Assembly: GCA_030015575.1 (NCBI GenBank)
Contig: CM057339.1
Coordinates: forward strand, 774,272,809-774,336,808
Source: Agapanthus africanus
Lineage: Eukaryota; Streptophyta; Magnoliopsida; Asparagales; Amaryllidaceae
DNA: 64,000 nt
Direction of reading: 5' to 3'
The notes below the pieces were generated by a model, which saw only the letters and a program-made list of their open reading frames with translations, was not told where the DNA came from and searched no databases. Of this stretch, positions 57,166 through 64,000 are shown in pieces; position 1 is the stretch's first letter, and the number at the start of each line of letters is the position of its first letter. The position numbers and the translations under genes were made by a program.

Positions 57166-60100
57166 GTATCCTCTTAGTAGCCTCTATACCTGCACTCACA
57201 CTTTTTGACTCTGGTGCGTCGCATTGCTTCATGGCACAAAAGTTTGTGACCGCCAGCTCCATCCCCGTAACACCTCTCACCACCGAGTGGAACGTCAACA
57301 CGGGAAACGGTGTGATCAAGTCCACTTCAGGATACGATCTGTGCCCCGTGGTAGTCTACGGGTGAGGTTTCTATGCCAACTTTATGGTGATAGATATGCC
57401 TAATTTCAACGTAGTCTTGGGTATGGACTGGTTGAGTACTTTTTACGCTACTATCGACTGTCGTCAAAGGAGGGTAGTGTTTGAAATCCCTGACCACCCA
57501 CTGTTCATATTTGAGAGTGGAAGTAAGTCATTGGAACCAGCAACCTACCGAGCTGTACCAAGAAAGGAAGAGACTTTGTACGCCGTACAAAGGGAGGAAA
57601 GGATGCCGATGGTCGCACGAGAATTTGAAGATGTATTTGCAGAAGTGTCGGGTTTACCGCCGGATCGGGCGATCGAGTTCACCATAGACTTGGTACCAGG
57701 AGCTCAACCCATATTGAAGACACCGTACCGAATGGGGCCAGCAGAATTGAAGGAGCTTTGGGCGCAAGTTATGGACCATCTCAATAAGGGATTCATTCGA
57801 CCCGGCTCGTCACCTTGGGGTGCCCCAGTTCTTTTGGTACCTAAGAAGGATGGAACTAAGCGGATGTGCATCGACTATCGGGAATTAAATAAAGTAACAA
57901 TCAAGAACAAGTATCCCTTGTCGTGGATAGATGACCTGTTCGATCAGCTGGAGGGAGCTCGAGTGTTCTCCAAGTTGGATTTACGAACAGGCTATCATCA
58001 ACTCAAGGAGAAAGCGTCTGACATACCTAAGATGGCTTTCAGGACTAGGTATGGACATTATGAATTCCTAGTGATACCCTTTGGAGTAACCAATGCCCCC
58101 GCAGTCTTTATGAACTCGATGAATCAAGTGTTTTACGAGCAATTAGACAAGTTTGTGGTTGTCTTCATCGACGATATTCTAGTGTATTCTAAGAATCAAG
58201 AAGAACACGTGGAACACTTGCGTGCGGTGCTCGAAACCTTGCGACAACACCAACTTTATGCAAATCTCAGCAAATGCGAGTTTTGGTTAGAGCAGGTAGC
58301 ATTCCTGGGACATGTGGTGTCAGGCGAAGGGATTTCAGTGGATCCAGCCAAGATTGTCGTAGTTCAGACATGGCCGATACCAAGAACTGTTACCGAGATC
58401 AGGAGCTTTTTGGGACTTGCTGGATATTACCGTCGTGTCATCAAGAACTTCTCCAAGATTGCGGAACCACTAACGACTTTGACTCAGAAAGATGTACCGT
58501 ATGTATGGTCCGAGGGTTGCGAGGAAGCATTCGCAAAGTTGAAGACTCGTTTAACCTCTGCACCCATTCTTACGATTCCCGACAGGACTGGAGGATTCGA
58601 CATACATTGCGACACCTAGGGAAAAGGCTTGGGATGCATTTTGCACCAACATGGTAGGGTAGTGGCCTATGCGTCCAGACAATTAAAGGTGCATGAGCGA
58701 AACTACCCAACGCATGATCTAGAACTTGCCGCAGTTGTTTTCGCACTCAAGATTTGGAGGTACTATTTATTGGGTGAGAGGGTAGATATTTATACTGATC
58801 ATAAGAGCTTGAAGTATATCTTCACCCAGAAGGAACTCAATATGAGGCAGAGGAGATGGCTGGAACTAATGGCAGATTTCGACGTAAATTTACAATACCA
58901 TCCGGGAAAGGTGAATATAGTCCCGGACGCTTTGAGTCGCCAACCCGTGATTTCGAGTCTGACTACTTATTGGAGGAATTGTCAAGATCTTAATGAGCTA
59001 GAGACCGAGTTGATAATGCCCGGAATGCTTACATCCTTCATGAATTTGCAAATTCACTCAACATTAGTCGAACGGATCAAGACCGCTCAAATAGAGGACC
59101 CAAGGTTGGGAAGGATCAGAGAACAAGTGGACGCGAATCTGCGGACGGACTTCATCATCCACGAAGATGGTTCTTTGAGATATGGATGCAGAGTCTGTGT
59201 ACCTAAGGGGGAGATGAGGAAGGAATTATTAAAAGAGGCGTATAGTTCTCCCTACTCTGTTCATCCAGGTGGAACAAAGATGTGCAAGGACCTCAGGAAA
59301 AACTATTGGTGGCATGGGATGAAGCGGGAGATAGCCAAGAGTGTATCCAAATGTCTTCTTTGCCAACAAGTAAAAGCCGAACACTACAGGACGGTGGGTC
59401 TATTACAGCCGTTACCAATACCCGAATGGAAATGGCAAAACATTACTATGGATTTTGTGACCGCACTCCCTCGCAGCTCTAAGGGAAACGACGTTGTATG
59501 GGTGATTGTGGACTGACTCACCAAGTCGGCGCATTTCATTCCTTTTCGAGTGGGTCAATCAACCGAAAGCCTTGCAAAAAGTTATATGGAAGAGATTGTC
59601 AGATTGCACGGCGTACCGATTTGCATCGTGTCCGACCGAGATACACATTTCAGATCTCAGTTTTGGCAAAGCCTACAAGAGAGTCTGGGCACGAATCTGA
59701 GTTTCAGTACCGCCTACCATCCTCAGACCGATGGCCAATCAGAAAGGGTTATTCAAATTCTCGAAGACATGCTCCGGGCCTGTATGTTGGACTTTAAAGG
59801 ATCTTGGGAAGATCACCTGCACTTGGTAGAGTTTGCTTACAACAATAGCTACCAGTCTAGTATTGGCATGGCGCCTTTCGCCGCTTTGTATGGACGAAAG
59901 TGTAGGTCACCGTTAAGTTGGGACGATGTCGGGGATCGAGAACTTTTAGGCCCCGAGATGATTGTCGAGACAGTGGAGGTGATAAGAACCATCAAAAAAT
60001 AATTACGCATAGCACAAGATCAGCAGAAGCATTAGGCAGATACAAAGAGAAGGCCACTAGAGTTCCAACCAGGAGAACACGTGTTTCTAAAGATTTCTCC

Positions 60101-60500
60101 TAACCGGGGAGTGATACGTTTTGGGAAACGCGGAAAACTCAGCCCACGGTTCATAGGTCCCTTCGATATCCTCGAACGAGTTGGAGAGGTTGTGTATCGT
60201 TTAGCCTTGCCCCCTTCTCTGGAAGGCGTACACAACGTTTTTCATATCTCTCAATTGAAGAAATATGTCAGCGAACCTGGTCACGTTTTGGATCATTCTG
60301 AAATCACCGTAGGGACTGACCTAACCTATGAACAACAGCCGGTGGAGATCCTAGATCAGAAGGAAAAGATTTTGAGAGACAAGACGATCAGATTGGTTAG
60401 AGTTATGTGGAGGAAGGACTCTCTCGGAGATTCCACGTGGGAAAGAGAAGACGATATAAGAGAACGATATCCTCGCTTATTTGAAGCTTCCTTTATATAA
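57166..60500 (+). pseudogene. pol: Gypsy-2 pol, nearly complete but with several stops
   Basis: Protease FDSGASHCF (about 57207). RT with [26 protein letters not shown] and intact FIDDILVYS (about 58166-58192). RNase H with IHCDT*GKGLGC (TAG 58617-58619), [17 protein letters not shown] and DALSRQP. Integrase with zinc region [44 protein letters not shown] and WEDHLHLVEFAYNNSYQSSI. The tail has PRFIGPFDILERVGEV.YRLALPP, HNVFHISQLKKY and a chromodomain-like VRVMWR..STWEREDDIRERYP. Stops: TGA 57363-57365, TAG 58617-58619, TGA 59514-59516, TAA 60000-60002, TAG near 60033. Most can be explained by single C-to-T or G-to-A changes. Better preserved than gypsy-1 pol. Confidence 0.92.
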
Positions 60501-60551
60501 TTTTTCTCTCTCCTTTTGACCTACCTTCTGAATTTCGGGGACGAAATTATT

Positions 60552-60566
60552 CTAAGGAGGGTAGAT
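60552..60566 (+). other. Polypurine tract, gypsy-2
   Basis: CTAAGGAGGGTAGAT directly before TGTAACGG of the 3' LTR. Confidence 0.85.
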
Positions 60567-63500
60567 TGTAACGGTCGAGATTTCTAATAAAATAACTTTT
60601 ATTTTAAATTCCTAGAGTCGAGTGATTATTTACGTGTTTTGTGGATAAAAGAATGTTTTTAATAATTTTCAGAACATTGAATAGGATTAAAAGAATTTTC
60701 TAAATTCTACTTATTGTTCTTATAGGCTTAAAATGTTTTAATAAAATTTTATAATGCCTTAATATAATCTACATATTTTTATTATCAATTAAATTAATTA
60801 ATTCGTAATTAAAAATATTTCAAAGATAAACTAGATATTATATAATTATAATAACTAGCTAACAATTTAGAAATGGATATTATATTTTTTTTTAGCCCAA
60901 AATTATTTTTATACTAAAGATAATAGTAAAATATATTTTCTGAAATTTTTCCATAATTTTCCCGTGTTTTTAACTATTTTTAATAATTTTTTAAAGCCAA
61001 ATCCAATTTTTAAAATAATAAACAGTTATTATTTTTATGAAATAAATAAATAATTTAAATTCCCCTTTAACCTGGACCATTGGATGCTCGATCCAACAGC
61101 CCAGAACCCGCCGACGCGCCACATGGTGGGGACCATGCAAAACCGCGTGATCCCCAGCCACGTAACACGTGGCGGCGGTGACTTTGACTGAGCGATCTGG
61201 GCCGTTGGATGCAGATCCAACGGCCACGAATCATGGCGGCAGGCGCAATCATTAACAGAATGATTCGCAATCATTGGCCGGCGTGATTTTCCGTGTGATT
61301 TAACAATTTTTTGGATTTTCTTGTTGCCATTTGAACCCTATAAATAGACACCTTCAAACCTAAATTTCTCACACCTCATAACTCCAAAAATTCTGAAAAA
61401 AATACCGGTGCCTTCGTATCGACGACGCCGACGCTACGGCTCCACCGAATTGCCGAGGAAAAATCGGGGCACGAAGTTTTTGAGGAGTTTTGCACAAGCC
61501 TACGTTTTCAACCGTCTACGTCTAAACCTTAATCAAAGATAGGATCCGCCTCTCTCCCATTTTCCTGTCACCTTCTTCTTTCTCAATAACCCAGTTCCAA
61601 CTTATAATCATCAACCCCATTTAAAACGGTGTTATAATATTCGTGCATGCTTATTCCTTGTACCCTCAATAACGATAATGTTAACCCATATTTTAAAACG
61701 GTGTTTAAATTTCCTCAGTACACAAAAGTATATTACACACCCATAATACCTGGAATCTGATCTACTTAATGTCATAACCCATGAATTGTCATTTCACCTC
61801 TGACATACCCATACTATAAAAATGATCTCGAAATAGGTTACTTCCACAAGATACCCTCATTTAATTAAAATATTATATTTGTTTAAATAACCATAAAAAA
61901 TAAAGATATGTGAAATAAATATTTTAGATACAGCATACGTATATTTTACTTACAAATATTTTTAAACCCCCTTCAACCTTTTTGAAGAAGAAAATACTAA
62001 ATTCAAATAACGATATCTTTTCAAAAGGAATATTTAGTATCTTATAAAAAGGTGATTTTAAAATAACACCAATCTAGGATAAAGGAAAGGTTGTAGGCAT
62101 CGGTCGTTCATCTAAACCAGACTTTGTGGTGTCTAGGCTAGACAAGTGAGAAAGGTAACTTTAAAAGTCCCGTCTCACGGTGATTCGTGAGCGGATCCCT
62201 CCTTTCCTTACTTGTGCTTACCTGGCCACAATTGGCGGTGAAGAGGCGATTTGAAGACCTCACAACTTGTCCTTTTGGAATATTAGGAGTAGTCTAGATT
62301 TTCAAATAAAAACCTCTTGCAAAAGATTTTCAAATAAACACCACAAGCTTTTATCGAAAGGAGATTTTTCTGTAAAATATTATGTTTTTTCCAAAATAAT
62401 AAATATCCCAAATATCACGGTTTTTCTTAGAAGTAATAAAAGATAATTAAACACTATTATTCTTTTTAACTAGGCTTTCCCTAAGATGACACGAAATACT
62501 TTACGAACTTTAGAATATAAAACGAGTGGTTGTGGAAGGCCATATTAAACGAGATCAATACTTTTTAAATTTCCAGTTTATGACAACATGACATATATAA
62601 AACATGATACAGTTAGGGTTAGAATGCGCGGACCTAGGTATGGAATACTAAATATGAAGATCCCGATATTCCAGGTGACCAGTTCAATATTTGGGCGACT
62701 ATACAAATATGAAGATACCGATATTCCGGGTGACCAGTCCAATATATGGGCGACTATACAAATATGAAGATCCCGATATTCCGGGTGACCAATCCAATAT
62801 ATGGGCGACTATACAATGTGGAAATTTCATGTCTAGAAGTATACGCACTAACTCTAATTCGTCCGAACTTTTATACTGAATCACGGGGATGGGTAGTTTG
62901 ATTAGGCAAGGAGATTCGAAACTCGGATTCCCCTACTACTCGATCATGATCCCGGGAAGTGAAACGGTACATTTCACTTCCCCAGTTGTTGTTCCGTGGC
63001 CACAACGGAATAATCGCGAGTATCCGGACCCTTGTTTAACAAACGAATACGAACTTTTACCTTCACCTATACTTCCTACATATAACTTACAACATACTTA
63101 TGCTCATATATACCTCTTACCATAACGTCTTAAGTTTGTTCATTTCAAACATTTACACCCTTACTTTAGGTCTGCATGCATACATCACACTCTTATATAC
63201 ACCTGTTTATTTTTATACTCCTATTTCCTGATGAGGCAATCCTACCCGAGTATAACTCGCTAACGGACTTTCTCTCTTTTTCCCTTTTAGAATGTCCGTT
63301 AGATGGGGATGAGTTTTATGATGAAGATCTAGGCGAGGAACCGACTAACGAAGATTATGCAGAGTTGGCATCGGAAGATTAATTAGTTTTCTTTGTCGCC
63401 CACTTGTTTAGCGCTTTGTTTCTTTGATGTAATTAAACCAATTAGTTTGCTTTGCTTTTCTTTTCTCTGGAAATGTAATAAAGTTGGTTAATGGAAATAA

Positions 63501-63661
63501 ATGTCTTTCGCTTTTATTGTTTTATTTTTGTACACAACCCTGCATACTATGATTATTCTTACGCTTAACGTAACTGTATTGAATAGATCACCTTCAATAC
63601 AGTTAGGTTGCGGACCGTGCCACGTCACTCTTCACCTTCTTTTAGGAAGTGGGGCGTGACA
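60567..63661 (+). repeat. Gypsy-2 3' LTR (3.1 kb)
   Basis: Complete: TGTAACGGTCGAG to GGGGCGTGACA. Carries TATA (61339-61346), three 55-bp units (62652-62816) and the acidic segment (63291-63382). Confidence 0.93.
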
Positions 63662-63935
63662 CTGGAGCAGCACAAGAGAAACGATGCCATCATGCCACAA
63701 AAGTGCGGCGGAACCGCGACCAAACATGGGTTTGGGCCGCTGTTCTGCGGCGCTTTGGTGGAACTGGCGTATCGAATTTCTTGAGGTTCCATATGATACC
63801 TTGCATGAATTTCTGCATATTTTAAATCACGAAAATTTCAACTTTTGAAAATCGACAGAAACTTGAAAAAACGGGGTTTTCGAAAACCGATCGAACACTT
63901 TAACGTCGTAAAGACCTACCAAATGTTCTAGCATG
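63662..63935 (-). other. PBS-proximal internal DNA of a copia-like element
   Basis: Resembles 420-699 in order and motifs (CTGCGGCGCTTTGG, GACAGAAACTTG, CGGGGTTTTCG). Probably the 5' end of the copia-2 internal region beyond the gypsy-2 insertion. No gag recognised. Confidence 0.55.
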
Positions 63936-63947
63936 GCTCTGATACCA
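63936..63947 (-). other. Primer binding site, iMet type
   Basis: TGGTATCAGAGC on the minus strand, adjacent to the LTR-like TATAAGTC. Confidence 0.85.
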
Positions 63948-64000
63948 TATAAGTCAGGCAGCCACCCCATCCAATGTAGTCGCCGTGGCACCTATAGGCT
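63948..64000 (-). repeat. Start of a copia-like LTR (partial)
   Basis: TATAAGTC...ACCCCA resembles TGTAAGTC...ACCCCA at 713 but is clearly diverged, so it may be a related family and not the partner LTR of copia-2. Runs out of the window. Confidence 0.5.

Larger units (their letters stand above)
48687..63661 (+). mobile_element. Gypsy-2, Ty3/gypsy chromovirus-like element with an extra frame upstream of gag
   Basis: 5' LTR (about 48750-51697, start rearranged), accessory frame (51868-52153 plus 55385-55599, split by a solo LTR), gag (55864-57067), intron, pol (57166-60500), polypurine tract (60552-60566), 3' LTR (60567-63661). LTR ends match the gypsy-1 type (TGTAACGG, GGGGCGTGACA), but the LTR bodies are not alike. 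No target duplication is visible because the left edge is altered (right flank CTGGA). Confidence 0.9.

Overview
The window is plant (angiosperm) heterochromatin-type DNA. The families present (CACTA/En-Spm with TNP2-type transposase, Ty1/copia, Ty3/gypsy chromovirus-like elements, a LARD-like element) point to a plant, and the species cannot be told. I find no host gene, rRNA, CRISPR or complete tRNA gene. Almost every base can be assigned to nested transposable elements.

Layout, oldest layer first. (1) A Ty1/copia element on the minus strand ('copia-2') is the base layer. Its LTR begins at 713 and resumes at 33625-35401. Its internal DNA is at 35402-35848, 46317-48686 and probably 63662-63947, and another LTR starts at 63948. 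Bases 1-712 are PBS-proximal internal DNA of a related element on the other side of the same LTR. (2) A CACTA DNA transposon (829-33621, 3-bp target duplication AAC) sits in that LTR. It holds minus-strand TNPD-like (4712-8488) and TNPA-like (1661-4803) genes, palindromic subterminal repeats at both ends, and about 584-bp foldback tandem repeats (29927-31813) in its 5' part. (3) A second copia ('copia-1', 8657-29876, minus) is inside the CACTA upstream of the transposase and has an intact 1101-codon pol frame. (4) A LARD-like non-autonomous element (15664-29656, minus) with 4.1-kb LTRs and a non-coding internal domain lies within copia-1, as a tandem internal-LTR-internal-LTR array.

In the right half, two plus-strand chromovirus-like Ty3/gypsy elements are inserted in copia-2. 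Gypsy-1 (35849-46316) is flanked by CCTAT/CCTTT and has degraded gag-pol with three intron-like insertions. Gypsy-2 (about 48687-63661) has less degraded gag-pol, and its 5' LTR start is rearranged. It also carries an extra acidic/basic reading frame between the 5' LTR and gag. That frame is split by a 3.2-kb solo LTR (52154-55379) with a perfect AGAAA target duplication.

The two CACTA genes would act together on the element ends (TNPD-like transposase, TNPA-like DNA-binding partner), and share one exon in two frames. The gypsy internal regions are ordered gag (two CCHC knuckles), intron, protease, RT, RNase H, integrase, chromodomain-like tail. All coordinates of splice sites, repeat edges and LTR edges were read by eye.
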